A DNA stretch of 62,426 nucleotides from Bacillota bacterium (GTDB taxonomy: Bacteria > Bacillota > Clostridia > Christensenellales > SZUA-584): NCBI GenBank assembly GCA_023412005.1, contig JAEYOE010000009.1:1-62426 (forward strand). Direction: 5' to 3'. Made by a program: the position numbers and the translations under genes. This document shows, one piece after another, positions 1-8,641 of this stretch (within the stretch, counting starts at the first letter, position 1; each line of letters begins with the position of its first letter). A model generated the notes under the pieces. That model was not told where the DNA came from. It searched no databases and worked only from the letters and a program-made list of their open reading frames with translations.

Positions 1-24
1 GACTTCAAGCACCAGCTTGAAGTC
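1..24. repeat. Perfect 10-bp inverted repeat at window edge
   Basis: GACTTCAAGC and its reverse complement GCTTGAAGTC are separated by four bases. There is no T-run on either side, so it is not an obvious terminator. The window edge hides its left context. Confidence 0.5.
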
Positions 25-62
25 TATCGATACCGCTCAAACAAGATACCTATGCGCCCGCT

Positions 63-82
63 CGGTTGGCGATCGCCAACCG
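63..82. repeat. 20-bp perfect palindrome
   Basis: The sequence CGGTTGGCGATCGCCAACCG is its own reverse complement, with the octamer GCGATCGC at its centre. It lies downstream of the NlpC/P60-like gene. It could be a protein-binding site or a cruciform. No function can be assigned. Confidence 0.5.
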
Positions 83-206
83 ATTATCTTGCAACATACA
101 CTGTCCAATATGTTTGACAAACCTACAACAAACAAATAAAAAAGCGCTTAAGCGCATTAGTGGCCAGCCGAGCAAACCGCCAGCAACAGGCTTGCATAGC
201 TTAGAA

Positions 207-1433
207 TCAGAAAAGACGGCGAGCAAAATTGAAATTCTGCAGATAATAATCCGACAGATCACTGACGGTAACGCAGTTGACGGAAGAACTGGCATGAATA
301 AAGAGGTTGCCGCCGAGGTAAATGCCGGTGTGATTAATTCTTTGGCTCAAGTCAGACTGAAAAAACAACAGATCACCCGGAACAAGCGCGCTGATCTGTG
401 ATATTTTCGTCCAGCTTTCAGTTTTGGATAGGCCCGAAGCGCTGCTGCGTTTGACGGAAAATCCTGAGCATCTGAGCACGTAGCTGACAAAGCCGGCACC
501 ATCAAACGCATCCGGCCCCTCCGCATCGTACACATAGGGTTTTCCCAACTGAGCGTTGGCATAGTCAAGCATTGTGAGCGTCGAGGATTTTGAGTTGACC
601 GGTGTCTCGTCTGTTACCCTGTTGTTACCGTCCCAGTCAAGTGCGGTATCTGAATAAAGCTTGGCGCGCGTTTCTTTGCCGACCTTGGCATCCACAGAAA
701 GACCGTTTCTGGCCTGAAATTCTTTAATCGCATGAAGCGTCATTGTGCCGAAATATCCGGTGTCGGCAGTGTCTTTCAAATACCCGAGCTTAATCAGGCG
801 CAGCTGCAGCATCTGCACGTCACTGCTTTTTTCTCCGTAACTGATGCAATACGATTTAGCGGTATCTGAATGAAGCAGTGCCATCGTTTCGGCACCTGTG
901 ATGCCGTCGGCCTTCAAACCGTTCATACTTTGGAAAAGCCGCACCGCCTGTTCCGTAACCGGGCCATAGTAACCCGTTATGCTCGGATAGCTGTAATAGT
1001 CGAGTTCTTTGAGTTTATTCTGAAGTTCAGATACCGACGCTCCTTTGTCACCGGGCATAGGGCAGTTCGCATCGGTATCACCCGAGGAGTAGGTGCGGTC
1101 GTTGCGGGCGATTTTAAAATCCTTTCCCATGATTGATGCCAGTGTTTCCGGCCCGGCTTTGCCGTCGGCAATCAGCGAATGTGCCGTTTGATAATCAATT
1201 ACGGCTTGCTGCGTGCGTGTGCCAAAATAACCTGTCGCTGTTCCGCTGAAAAAACCGAGCTCTATAAGTTTGTTTTGCAGAGCCAGCACATAATCGTCCC
1301 GATCACCAATTTTAAGTATCTGGTAGCGTTCCGCGGCAAAAGCGGGTAAAGGAAGAAACGCCAATATCAATAAAGCGCAAAAGATAAGCAAACTCAGTTG
1401 TTTGCAGGTTTTAAGAGACAGATTTCGCATCAT
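207..1433 (-). CDS. Secreted protein: three peptidoglycan-binding repeats plus NlpC/P60-like domain lacking the catalytic Cys
   Basis: 408 residues. A signal peptide (about 1-34, hydrophobic core then PAFA-A) is followed by three PG_binding_1 repeats (about 38-102, 125-190 and 196-262) and a C-terminal NlpC/P60 domain (about 285-408). Active enzymes of this family cleave cell-wall peptides with a Cys in a DCSG motif plus His. Here that position reads D311-G312-A-G, so the nucleophile is replaced by Gly. The His in NHTGIY (H368) and the later H380 remain. A C-S-G-F stretch at C322 is ten residues too late to be the usual nucleophile. The product is probably a wall-binding non-enzyme. There is no Shine-Dalgarno in front of the start, and the predicted transcript begins at the first ATG. 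It is monocistronic. Confidence 0.85.
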   Translation of the reverse strand: MMRNLSLKTCKQLSLLIFCALLILAFLPLPAFAAERYQILKIGDRDDYVLALQNKLIELGFFSGTATGYFGTRTQQAVIDYQTAHSLIADGKAGPETLASIMGKDFKIARNDRTYSSGDTDANCPMPGDKGASVSELQNKLKELDYYSYPSITGYYGPVTEQAVRLFQSMNGLKADGITGAETMALLHSDTAKSYCISYGEKSSDVQMLQLRLIKLGYLKDTADTGYFGTMTLHAIKEFQARNGLSVDAKVGKETRAKLYSDTALDWDGNNRVTDETPVNSKSSTLTMLDYANAQLGKPYVYDAEGPDAFDGAGFVSYVLRCSGFSVKRSSASGLSKTESWTKISQISALVPGDLLFFQSDLSQRINHTGIYLGGNLFIHASSSVNCVTVSDLSDYYLQNFNFARRLF

Positions 1434-1439
1434 AGTTTA

Positions 1440-1468
1440 ATTATAGTTATTTATAATGTCGGCTGCAA
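1440..1468 (-). promoter_or_regulatory. Predicted sigma-A promoter of the NlpC-like gene, leaderless
   Basis: On the minus strand TTGCAG (1463-1468), a 17-bp spacer and TATAAT (1440-1445). Counting seven bases past the -10 box puts transcription start at 1433, the A of the first of two ATG codons. No Shine-Dalgarno is present. Confidence 0.6.
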
Positions 1469-1666
1469 AGGACGTATGGGTGCATAGCAAGGCAAAATGA
1501 TCATCCAGATATGATTATTACGATTATATTACGGTTTTATTAATATAAATGTAAATACGTCTTGTTTTCGCAAGGACTTGAATAATAATCGTCAATCAAC
1601 ACGATTTCGACACGAAAAGAACGGCATGTCCACAGGGTTATCCACGTTATCCACAGTAATTACACA

Positions 1667-2962
1667 TTATATCCGTCCGTGTATCAACAGCGGCGGCTGG
1701 CTCTGTGACGCCAGCGTAAGGCAGCTCATCAACTTATCGGCCGCTTCTTTTTGCTTCGTTTCGTCGTTGGCGTGTATTTCGAAGAGCACATCGCCCTTGC
1801 TTATGGCATCGCCGATGCGTTTTTTTATGATGAACCCAACCGCCGGATCGATTGCATCGTCTTTCGTGATGCGCCCGGCACCCAATATTCCGGCAGCTTC
1901 GCCGAGCCCTTTGCAGTCGGTGGCGCTGAGCACCCCATCAACGCAGGAACACAGCGGGGCAACGATGCGCGCACGCGGCATTAAAGAGGTATCATGAATC
2001 ACGCGGCGGTCGCCGCCCTGAGCCGCGATGATATCGCCGAGCTTTGTCAGCGCGCGGCCGGAATGCAGCACGTCGTAAAGCATGGTTTTTGCGCTGTCGT
2101 CATTCGGCGCAATGCCCGCAAGAATCAGCATCTGTGAGGCCAGTGCAAGCGAAACCGTCAGCAGATTGCCTGCCGCTCTGCCCGCCAGCACATCAATCGC
2201 TTCAATCACCTCCAGCGCGTTGCCCACGGCCAGCCCGAGCGGCTGACTCATATCGGTAATCAGCGCGGCGGTTTTTCGCCCCGCCATTTGTCCGATGCTC
2301 ACCATCGCCTTTGCCAGCGCCTTCGCGTCCGACGCATTTGTCATGAATGCGCCGCTTCCCGTTTTCACATCCAGCACGATGATTTGCGCGCCCACCGCCA
2401 GCTTTTTGCTCATGATGCTGCTGGCTATGAGAGGAATGCTCTCCACCGTGGCTGTCACGTCGCGCAATGCGTACAGCATTTTATCGGCAGGGCATAGGCG
2501 CATCGTCTGCCCCATCACCGCCGCGCCCTCGTTTTTCACCTGAGCCAGAAAATCATCCATGCGCAGCGAAACCGACATGCCGGGGATCGACTCGAGCTTG
2601 TCGAGCGTACCGCCCGTGTGACCAAGGCCGCGGCCCGACATTTTGGCAACCTTTAAGCCGCATGCGCAAACCAGCGGCACAACAATGAGCGTGGTGGTAT
2701 CGGCAACGCCGCCCGTTGAATGTTTATCGGCCACCAAACCCAAATCGCCGAAATCCGCCGTGTCGCCTGAAGCGGCCATCGCCTGTGTGAGGCAAACCGT
2801 TTCGTCATTATCGAGGCCGTTTAAAAAAGCGGCCATCAAAAAGGCGGCAGCCTGATAATCGGGAATCCGCCCCGCAACGTATTCGTTTATAAAAAAACGA
2901 AGCTCATCATCAGTCAGCTTTTTCTTGTCGCGTTTTTTGGCGATGATATCGTACATTCTCAT
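1667..2962 (-). CDS. pdp: Pyrimidine-nucleoside phosphorylase
   Basis: 431 residues, the usual length. It reversibly phosphorolyses uridine, thymidine and deoxyuridine to base plus (deoxy)ribose-1-phosphate in the cytosol for salvage. The family phosphate-binding and active-site stretch DKHSTGGVADTTTL is followed by KMSGRGLGHTGGT and DKLE, characteristic of thymidine/pyrimidine-nucleoside phosphorylases. The ATG at 2962 has AAGGA seven bases upstream. It lies 11 bp after the GNAT gene and is probably cotranscribed with it. The symbol deoA would apply if the enzyme is thymidine-specific. Specificity cannot be read from sequence here. Confidence 0.93.
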   Translation of the reverse strand: MRMYDIIAKKRDKKKLTDDELRFFINEYVAGRIPDYQAAAFLMAAFLNGLDNDETVCLTQAMAASGDTADFGDLGLVADKHSTGGVADTTTLIVVPLVCACGLKVAKMSGRGLGHTGGTLDKLESIPGMSVSLRMDDFLAQVKNEGAAVMGQTMRLCPADKMLYALRDVTATVESIPLIASSIMSKKLAVGAQIIVLDVKTGSGAFMTNASDAKALAKAMVSIGQMAGRKTAALITDMSQPLGLAVGNALEVIEAIDVLAGRAAGNLLTVSLALASQMLILAGIAPNDDSAKTMLYDVLHSGRALTKLGDIIAAQGGDRRVIHDTSLMPRARIVAPLCSCVDGVLSATDCKGLGEAAGILGAGRITKDDAIDPAVGFIIKKRIGDAISKGDVLFEIHANDETKQKEAADKLMSCLTLASQSQPPLLIHGRI

Positions 2963-2973
2963 AGCAAATCCTT

Positions 2974-3489
2974 TCAGCGGCCGGCCGTGGTTTCATATTC
3001 ACTGCGCAGCAGGCCGTAGCAGAGAACATCCTGAACGACACCCATACGAATGTGATGCGCGCGCAGACAGCCTTCGGGTAAAAACCCGTTTTTCTCGAGC
3101 ACGCGCTGTGAGGCTTTATTGGGCATAAAGCAGCGCGAATAGATTTTTTGAATACCAAGCATTGTAAAACCATACCCTACCGCAAGCCCTGCGGCGGTTG
3201 TCATCACTTTCTTGTTCCAGTACGGTTCGCCGAGCCAATAGCCAAGCTCTGCGCGTTCATGCTCCGGCTCGTGCACCAGCCCGATCACGCCCATGAAACG
3301 GCCGCCGCCGATAATGGCAAACACGTGCTCGTTTTCGGTCGCCTCCACATAGTCTAACCAAATTTTTGCGTGCTCCAGCGTATACGGAAAAGGCAGATTG
3401 GCTGTCATTTGCGCAATTGAAAAGTTGTTGGCCAAACGGGCAACATCGGGCAAATCGCCGCGATCTATACATCTGATGCTGATATCCAT
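2974..3489 (-). CDS. GNAT family N-acetyltransferase (RimJ/RimL-like)
   Basis: 171 residues with the GNAT fold seen in RimJ/RimL-type enzymes: an acceptor-side N-terminus, the core strand GVIGLVHEPEHERAELGYWL, and the acetyl-CoA-binding helix region followed by NKASQRVLEKNGF near the C-terminus. It probably transfers acetyl from acetyl-CoA to an amine of a protein or small molecule; the substrate is unknown. GGGAG stands about ten bases before the ATG at 3489. It is the first gene of a two-gene unit with the phosphorylase, divergent from dapF. Confidence 0.88.
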   Translation of the reverse strand: MDISIRCIDRGDLPDVARLANNFSIAQMTANLPFPYTLEHAKIWLDYVEATENEHVFAIIGGGRFMGVIGLVHEPEHERAELGYWLGEPYWNKKVMTTAAGLAVGYGFTMLGIQKIYSRCFMPNKASQRVLEKNGFLPEGCLRAHHIRMGVVQDVLCYGLLRSEYETTAGR

Positions 3490-3566
3490 GTGTCACATTC
3501 TCCCATCAAGATAATTCATCATATCACAAATTCGGCTTGCAGAAAATAAGCATATTGTCACCTATA

Positions 3567-3595
3567 TTGCGGCCGCAAGGCGTTGCAAGTATAAT
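3567..3595 (+). promoter_or_regulatory. Predicted sigma-A promoter of dapF-cca
   Basis: TTGCGG (3567-3572), a 17-bp spacer, TATAAT (3590-3595). Predicted start near 3602, leaving a 23-nt leader that contains the GGAGGAAAG ribosome binding site of dapF. Confidence 0.6.
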
Positions 3596-3624
3596 ACTGA
3601 TATCAATGAGAGGCGGAGGAAAGT

Positions 3625-4452
3625 ATGACGTTTACCAAAATGCACGGGCTCGGCAACGATTTTTTGGTATTTGAGGACGACGGGCACAATAGAGACTGGC
3701 ATGAGCTGGCGCTAAACTTATGCCGGCGCCGTCTGAGTGTGGGCGCTGACGGTATTCTCGTGGTGCTGCCTTCAAAAACGGCGGACATCCGCATGCGCAT
3801 ATTCAATCCTGATGGCAGTGAGGCGGAAATGTGCGGCAACGGCATTCGCTGCTTTGCCAAATATGTTTATGATCGCGGTATTGTAACCAAACGGCAAATG
3901 ACGGTGGAGACGCTGGCGGGTGTGATGCGTCCGCATTTGAAATCGGAAGGCGGCAGCGTCACCGAGGTCACCGTGGATATGGGAATGCCTCAGTTTGACC
4001 GCGCGTGTCTGCCGATGACGGGTGAAGGCAGTGTGTTTGATGTGTCGATAGATGCAGCCGAACAGGACGTCACCGTCTCGGCGCTGCTGATGGGGGCGCC
4101 GCACGCGGTGGTGCTTACAAACAATATTGATGCATTGAATACGGCAGCGCTGGGGCCTGCGATAGAAAACCACCCGATATTCCCCAATCGAATCAATGTC
4201 GATTTTGTACAGGTGATGGACGCGGACAACATCCGCGTGCTCACCTGGGAGCGCGGCGCGGGGTTCACGCTGGCCTGCGGTACCGGCTCTTGCGCAAGCG
4301 TGGTGGCGATGCACCAAAAAGGTCTGACCGGCCGCCGTGTTCATGTGCATCTGGCTGCCGGGCAGCTATATATTGAATACTTAGAAGATGGCCGCGTGAT
4401 GATGACAGGCCCCGCCGAGGAGGTTTATACCGGGGCGTTAACCGGGTTATGA
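3625..4452 (+). CDS. dapF: Diaminopimelate epimerase
   Basis: 275 residues, full length. It converts LL- to meso-diaminopimelate in the cytosol for lysine and peptidoglycan synthesis, using two cysteines as acid/base pair. Both are visible: C70 in EMCGNGIRC and C218 in LACGTGSC. The family N-terminus FTKMHGLGNDF is intact. The ATG at 3625 follows GGAGGAAAG. The stop overlaps the start of cca by four bases (ATGA), so the two genes are translationally coupled. It implies meso-DAP-containing peptidoglycan. Confidence 0.97.
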   Translation: MTFTKMHGLGNDFLVFEDDGHNRDWHELALNLCRRRLSVGADGILVVLPSKTADIRMRIFNPDGSEAEMCGNGIRCFAKYVYDRGIVTKRQMTVETLAGVMRPHLKSEGGSVTEVTVDMGMPQFDRACLPMTGEGSVFDVSIDAAEQDVTVSALLMGAPHAVVLTNNIDALNTAALGPAIENHPIFPNRINVDFVQVMDADNIRVLTWERGAGFTLACGTGSCASVVAMHQKGLTGRRVHVHLAAGQLYIEYLEDGRVMMTGPAEEVYTGALTGL

Positions 4453-5837
4453 TACCCGGCTGCCTCAAATTCCTCTCCGGCATTTTCGCCGAAAAAGGGG
4501 TCACGTTATATCTGGTGGGCGGATATGTCCGCAATATGGTGCTCGGCCTGCCCGGCGGCGATTTTGATGTGTGCTCCTGCGCGCTGCCCGATGAGGCGGC
4601 TGCGATTGCGCGCGATGCGGGTCTCACCGTTGTTGAAAAGGCATTGTCGCTCGGTACGGTGGAGCTGCGCATGAAAACGAGTAGCGGCTGTGACGCGTTT
4701 GAGCATACAACATGGCGGCGCGATTACTACCCGCCCGGCGGCGATCACCGCCCCTACCGCGTTGAGTTTACAAAAGAGATGGCCGAGGATGCGCAGCGGC
4801 GTGATTTTTCCGTTAATGCGCTGTATATGAACATCGAGACCGGTGAGATTTTTGACCCCACCGGGCGCGGGCTGGCGGATGCCGCGCACAAACGGCTCAG
4901 CGCGGCCGCGGATGACCCCAACATCACAATACGCGACGATGGTCTTCGCATTATGCGTATGGCGCGGTTTGCGGCCGAGCTCGGGTTCGATGCGGCGGCC
5001 GACCTGAAAAAGGCGGCGCAGCGGCACGCCGCGCTGCTCAGAGATATATCTGCGGAGCGAAAATGGATTGAGCTGAAAAAAATACTGCTGGCAGACACCA
5101 AATACAACGCGGCAAACAGCGGCCCGCTGCGCGGCCTAATGCTGCTGCGGGAAACGGATGCGCTGCGTTGCGTTCTGCCGAGGCTCAGCGAGGGCAGCGG
5201 CATCAGGCAATCAGAAAAGTACCATGCGTACGACGTGCTCGATCATGGTTTTTATACCTGCGCGGCGTCACCGCCGATTTTGACATTGCGTCTGGCGGCA
5301 CTGCTGCACGATATCGGCAAGCCACAGGCGTTGAAGACGGGTGGAAACATGTACGGGCACGAGATCATCGGCGAGCAGCTGGCGCGTGATGAATTGAACA
5401 GCCTCAAGGCGGACAACAAAACAAAAGCCGCCGTGCTGCCGCTGATTAAGAACCATATGTTTGATTTGGAAGGCAAGGCAAAGCCCAAAACCATTCGCCG
5501 CCGTGCCGTTATGCTCGGCAAAAAGGGGTTTGAGCTGTTGATCGCGCTTCGGTGCGCCGATATGAAGGGGTCGGGCCGTCCTTTTGAATCAATCGCTTCG
5601 GCTGACAACTGGCAAAAAGAGATGGAAAGGATGGCACAGCAGCGCGTGCCTTGGTGCGCAGCTGAGCTGCAAATAACAGGAAACGACATCGCGGCGCATC
5701 TTCGCATAAATCCGTCGCCGGTGATTGGGCAGATTTTACGGGAACTGTACCAGCATTGCGTTAACAGCCCGGCTCAGAACAACCCGGACGACCTAAAAAG
5801 GCTGGCCGTCGCCATACACCGAAAAATGTTAACATAA
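4449..5837 (+). CDS. cca: CCA tRNA nucleotidyltransferase / poly(A) polymerase family with HD domain
   Basis: 462 residues. Class II nucleotidyltransferase head with LVGGYVRN (22-29) and the metal-binding pair in GDFDVC (D38, D40), then RRDFSVNALYMN (117-128), an RNA-binding neck, and an HD domain with LLHDIGK (H287-D288). These enzymes add or repair the CCA end of tRNAs. The HD extension may give 2',3'-cyclic phosphodiesterase or phosphatase activity. Related proteins can be A-adding enzymes or poly(A) polymerases, so specificity is inferred. Coupled to dapF by an ATGA overlap. Confidence 0.92.
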   Translation: MIPGCLKFLSGIFAEKGVTLYLVGGYVRNMVLGLPGGDFDVCSCALPDEAAAIARDAGLTVVEKALSLGTVELRMKTSSGCDAFEHTTWRRDYYPPGGDHRPYRVEFTKEMAEDAQRRDFSVNALYMNIETGEIFDPTGRGLADAAHKRLSAAADDPNITIRDDGLRIMRMARFAAELGFDAAADLKKAAQRHAALLRDISAERKWIELKKILLADTKYNAANSGPLRGLMLLRETDALRCVLPRLSEGSGIRQSEKYHAYDVLDHGFYTCAASPPILTLRLAALLHDIGKPQALKTGGNMYGHEIIGEQLARDELNSLKADNKTKAAVLPLIKNHMFDLEGKAKPKTIRRRAVMLGKKGFELLIALRCADMKGSGRPFESIASADNWQKEMERMAQQRVPWCAAELQITGNDIAAHLRINPSPVIGQILRELYQHCVNSPAQNNPDDLKRLAVAIHRKMLT

Positions 5838-5871
5838 TGTGACAATTGTTTCGTCGCAATGACGGGAACTA

Positions 5872-5900
5872 TTGTATTGTCGGCTTCGCCGTAGTATGAT
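5872..5900 (+). promoter_or_regulatory. Predicted promoter of the alpha/beta hydrolase gene, near-leaderless
   Basis: TTGTAT (5872-5877), a 17-bp spacer, TATGAT (5895-5900). The predicted start is about 5907, three bases before the ATG at 5910. No Shine-Dalgarno precedes that ATG. Confidence 0.45.
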
Positions 5901-5909
5901 GAACACGAA

Positions 5910-6866
5910 ATGGGGGCGTTTGAATTGACAAGATACAGACGCAAAAAAGAAAAGCTTTTCGAAAACAATGAATACATGGGCGCTTATGCGGATATTTCAT
6001 TTGATATCATCAGCGAGACCGATACGGGCAAAGAAGCGCTTCGCTTTGAAACAAAGCTGCATTACTATGAAAAGGGTGCGGGCGAACCGCTGCTGCTGAT
6101 TCATGGTATTGGGCAGTCTCTTTATACATGGCGTCAAAATATTGACTACTTTGCGGAGCAGGGTTTTTGCGTGATTGCGCCGGATATGGCGGGCTTTGGG
6201 TACAGCGGTCATTTAAACATTTACTATACAATTGAGGAATACGCGATTATCATACGCGCGTTTTTGGATGCAATCGACGTGAAGAAGACGCACATTATCG
6301 GCTTCTCCACCGGGGCGCTCAGCGCGCTGTGCTTTGCCGCCGCTCATCCAAAACGGGTGGGCAGAATGGTGCTGGTATCGCCGGGCGGCCCGAATCCGCA
6401 CTACCCTCTGTCATTAAAGCTGTTAAGCACGCGTTTGGGTGCGTTCTTTTTCAAGCATTTTTCCGGCGAGTCTGCCGTGCGCAGTGTTCTTGCCGAAGGG
6501 TATTTCGACACAACACAGCTGACCGACGATGTGCTGGCGGGGTATTACGATCCTTATCAGAATAAGCAAACCAGAGAAACGCTGGTGCGCGCAATGCTGC
6601 ATTTTGACGATACGTATGCCCGTTCGGTGCTCAAGGGCATAAAAAAGCAGATACTGATATTTCAGGGGCTGGATGATCGGATTCATCCGGAAGATGTGGC
6701 TCGGGCGATAACAACGCCGCTGCAGCACAAGCGTTTTGTGCGTCTTCGAAACTGTGCTCATTTTGTGCACGAGGAAAAAGCCGATCGGTTTAACGAGGAA
6801 ACATTAACGTTTTTACGCGAAGAAAAGCAGCCGAAGACGGCTGAAAACCAGCCGATGGTTGAATAA
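5910..6866 (+). CDS. Alpha/beta-fold hydrolase
   Basis: 318 residues. The family oxyanion motif LLLIHGIG (61-68), nucleophile elbow GFSTG (S133), acid in QGLDDR (D255 or D256) and His in CAHFVHEE (H284) form a complete catalytic triad. There is no signal peptide, so it is cytosolic. The substrate is unknown; the family includes esterases, lipases, haloalkane dehalogenases and C-C hydrolases. Start choice is open. The ATG at 5910 lacks a ribosome binding site and lies 3 nt after the predicted transcription start. A TTG at 5925 has GGGGG eight bases upstream. It stands alone between cca and the next gene. Confidence 0.9.
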   Translation: MGAFELTRYRRKKEKLFENNEYMGAYADISFDIISETDTGKEALRFETKLHYYEKGAGEPLLLIHGIGQSLYTWRQNIDYFAEQGFCVIAPDMAGFGYSGHLNIYYTIEEYAIIIRAFLDAIDVKKTHIIGFSTGALSALCFAAAHPKRVGRMVLVSPGGPNPHYPLSLKLLSTRLGAFFFKHFSGESAVRSVLAEGYFDTTQLTDDVLAGYYDPYQNKQTRETLVRAMLHFDDTYARSVLKGIKKQILIFQGLDDRIHPEDVARAITTPLQHKRFVRLRNCAHFVHEEKADRFNEETLTFLREEKQPKTAENQPMVE

Positions 6867-6933
6867 TGCGTTTAATTTGTTATAATAGATAGGAAATGAC
6901 ACCAGGATAAATCTCGCTTGGAGGATATCAAAC

Positions 6934-8166
6934 GTGTTGGGATTAGGTGACAGAATGAGAAAAATGCGAAGAAGGCGAAGCATGCGTAAGCGGACAAGCC
7001 GCGGCTCCAAGAGAATGTCACGTTTTCGCTTGTCCAATTACGGCCCGATTATTAGAATCGGCGGCATTGCCGTGGGTGCAATTGCGCTGGTGCTGATCAT
7101 CATCTTTGTTATTGTGCCGCTGTTCAGCGGCGGCGCGAAGCCTGTTGAGACCAAAACGCCGGAGGCCACCCCCACGCCGATTGCGACACCGATGGCCAGA
7201 GCCAACATGGTTGATCTTGATAAGGAGCTGGCAACGCAGAAACAGTCGATCAACGATCCGTATATATTCGGGCAGGAAGCTATTTTTTCCACCGGAAAAA
7301 CGAATGAAACATCGCCCGATATCGACACGCTGGCCTTATATAACCTCGATACAATGGAAACCGTGGAAATCGGCGGCGTAACAAGAAAATATGCCACGCT
7401 GTTTGAGCCCAAAATGAACGACAAATACATCGTGTATCTCGACTGTAAAGACGAATTCGGCGGCGCTGTCTGCGGGATCGACCGCGCGACGGGCACGTCG
7501 TTCGTGATGCGTGAGTATGTTTACGGCAAGCCCAAGGTATCGCTTTCGGGCGAATATGCGCTGTGGCTGCAGCAGGTCACCAAGGGGACTGACCGTCTGT
7601 TCCTCTACCATCTGCCCACGCGCGAAACCGTAGAGATTGAGATTTTTGTGAACACGCCTTTCGCTTTAAGCGCACCGCATATGTCAGACAGTGCCATCGT
7701 CTACGCGCAGCCCAAGCAGGAGAGCGCGTTGCTGGTGGGCTCCAGCAATACAGCGGAGGCTGAAATCTGTGTGATTCCTTTGGCACAAGGCGGAGATAAG
7801 CAGCGGGTGCTGTTTACGCCGGGCGTGAATGTCACGGATCCGAAAATCAGCGGTGACAGCATCGTGTTTGTGGATTCTTATGCCGATGTCAATAAGCTGT
7901 ATGTTTGCAACAAGCAGGGCGATACGTATTCCGCCCCCACAGTGATTGCGGAAAATGTGGTTAACTACGATGTGGGCGACGGGTATGTGGTGTATACAAA
8001 AGACGAAGCCGTGTTCATTTACTACTTTAAAGATTTAAGCACGGGCCGTTTGACCGACGAAAGCAAGCGTGTGCTGCTCTCAAGCGCATGCGGCAAGAAC
8101 GTGGCATGGTATGACATCACCGATTTGACCGGCGCGAACATCGTGTTCTATGCGCAGGTGCCGTAA
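6934..8166 (+). CDS. Membrane-anchored protein with beta-propeller-like (TolB-like) extracellular domain
   Basis: 410 residues. A very basic cytoplasmic tail (RKMRRRRSMRKR), one membrane span (about 40-63), a Pro/Thr-rich linker (ETKTPEATPTP) and an outside domain with repeated beta-strand units such as YIVYLDCKD, YALWLQQV, SIVFVDSY and YVVYTKDE. These resemble the blades of TolB/DPP-IV-type propellers. No catalytic residues are recognised, so it may be a binding or scaffold protein of the cell surface. The start is GTG at 6934, nine bases after GGAGG; later ATG codons lack such a site. A terminator follows directly. Confidence 0.8.
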   Translation: MLGLGDRMRKMRRRRSMRKRTSRGSKRMSRFRLSNYGPIIRIGGIAVGAIALVLIIIFVIVPLFSGGAKPVETKTPEATPTPIATPMARANMVDLDKELATQKQSINDPYIFGQEAIFSTGKTNETSPDIDTLALYNLDTMETVEIGGVTRKYATLFEPKMNDKYIVYLDCKDEFGGAVCGIDRATGTSFVMREYVYGKPKVSLSGEYALWLQQVTKGTDRLFLYHLPTRETVEIEIFVNTPFALSAPHMSDSAIVYAQPKQESALLVGSSNTAEAEICVIPLAQGGDKQRVLFTPGVNVTDPKISGDSIVFVDSYADVNKLYVCNKQGDTYSAPTVIAENVVNYDVGDGYVVYTKDEAVFIYYFKDLSTGRLTDESKRVLLSSACGKNVAWYDITDLTGANIVFYAQVP

Positions 8167-8194
8167 CACTTAACAATACGAAGACAGATTTCAA

Positions 8195-8227
8195 GGCCGC
8201 ACGCTTTCAAAGCTGCGGTCTTTTTTT
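8195..8227 (+). terminator. Rho-independent terminator
   Basis: GGCCGCA pairs with TGCGGTC around a 12-nt loop, followed by a run of seven T. It ends the propeller-like gene 28 bp upstream. Confidence 0.8.
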
Positions 8228-8297
8228 CCTTCAGAATACCCCTGGTAATACGGGGGTTCCAAAAGGCTTTAGCTATAATTAAAATGGTTTTCGAAAT

Positions 8298-8416
8298 TAG
8301 CCTTCTCCTGTAGGAGAAGGTGGTGCGAAGCACCGGATGAGGTGTCAAAAAGAGCTTAAGAAACGAACACCTCATCAGTCGCCTGTCGGCGACAGCTTCT
8401 CCTCAAGGAGAAGCGT
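8298..8416. repeat. Paired-hairpin intergenic repeat, complete copy (family 1)
   Basis: About 119 bp built of two inverted half-units. The left half has a CTTCTCC/GGAGAAG hairpin, then GGTGCGAAGCACC, then GGATGAGGTGT. The right half reads the same way from the other strand (ACACCTCATCAGTCGCC, a GTCGCC/GGCGAC hairpin, CTTCTCC/GGAGAAG). The RNA of either strand would fold into a long branched stem. Related copies lie at 14602-15248, 24769-24874 and 39249-39330. It resembles a miniature mobile element or REP-like sequence. Confidence 0.75.
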
Positions 8417-8584
8417 AAATATGCGTCATAGATAGCTTAAATGCATTTGATGAACCAGAATAGTATAAGAATCGTACGCTGTCCACGACGTTGTGGATAG
8501 AAACGACATGTTTAACGTTTGCCATGGCCTCAAACGGGTCACTTTCAAAGAAGATGTCGGCGATTCATGAGTGTGAGAAGAACA

Positions 8585-8618
8585 TAAAAAACCGGTCATC
8601 TTATGTGGATGGCCGGTT
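8585..8618 (-). terminator. Rho-independent terminator of pgsA
   Basis: Read on the minus strand, ACCGGCCATC pairs with GATGACCGGT (one wobble) and is followed by TTTTTT. It lies 23 bp downstream of the pgsA stop. Confidence 0.8.
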
Positions 8619-8641
8619 CATAGATTCATGAATGTTTCTCT

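Larger units (their letters stand above)
8167..8584. other. Gene-free stretch with terminator and palindromic repeat
   Basis: No coding capacity is supported. The stretch holds the terminator of the upstream gene, one complete copy of the paired-hairpin repeat (8298-8416), and about 170 bases (8417-8584) in which I see nothing recognisable. Confidence 0.7.

Noticed and set aside
144..165. Terminator downstream of the NlpC-like gene
   Set aside because: GCGCTTAAGCGC with a T-run on the minus strand, but as a hairpin only a four-base-pair stem is possible. Too weak to call.
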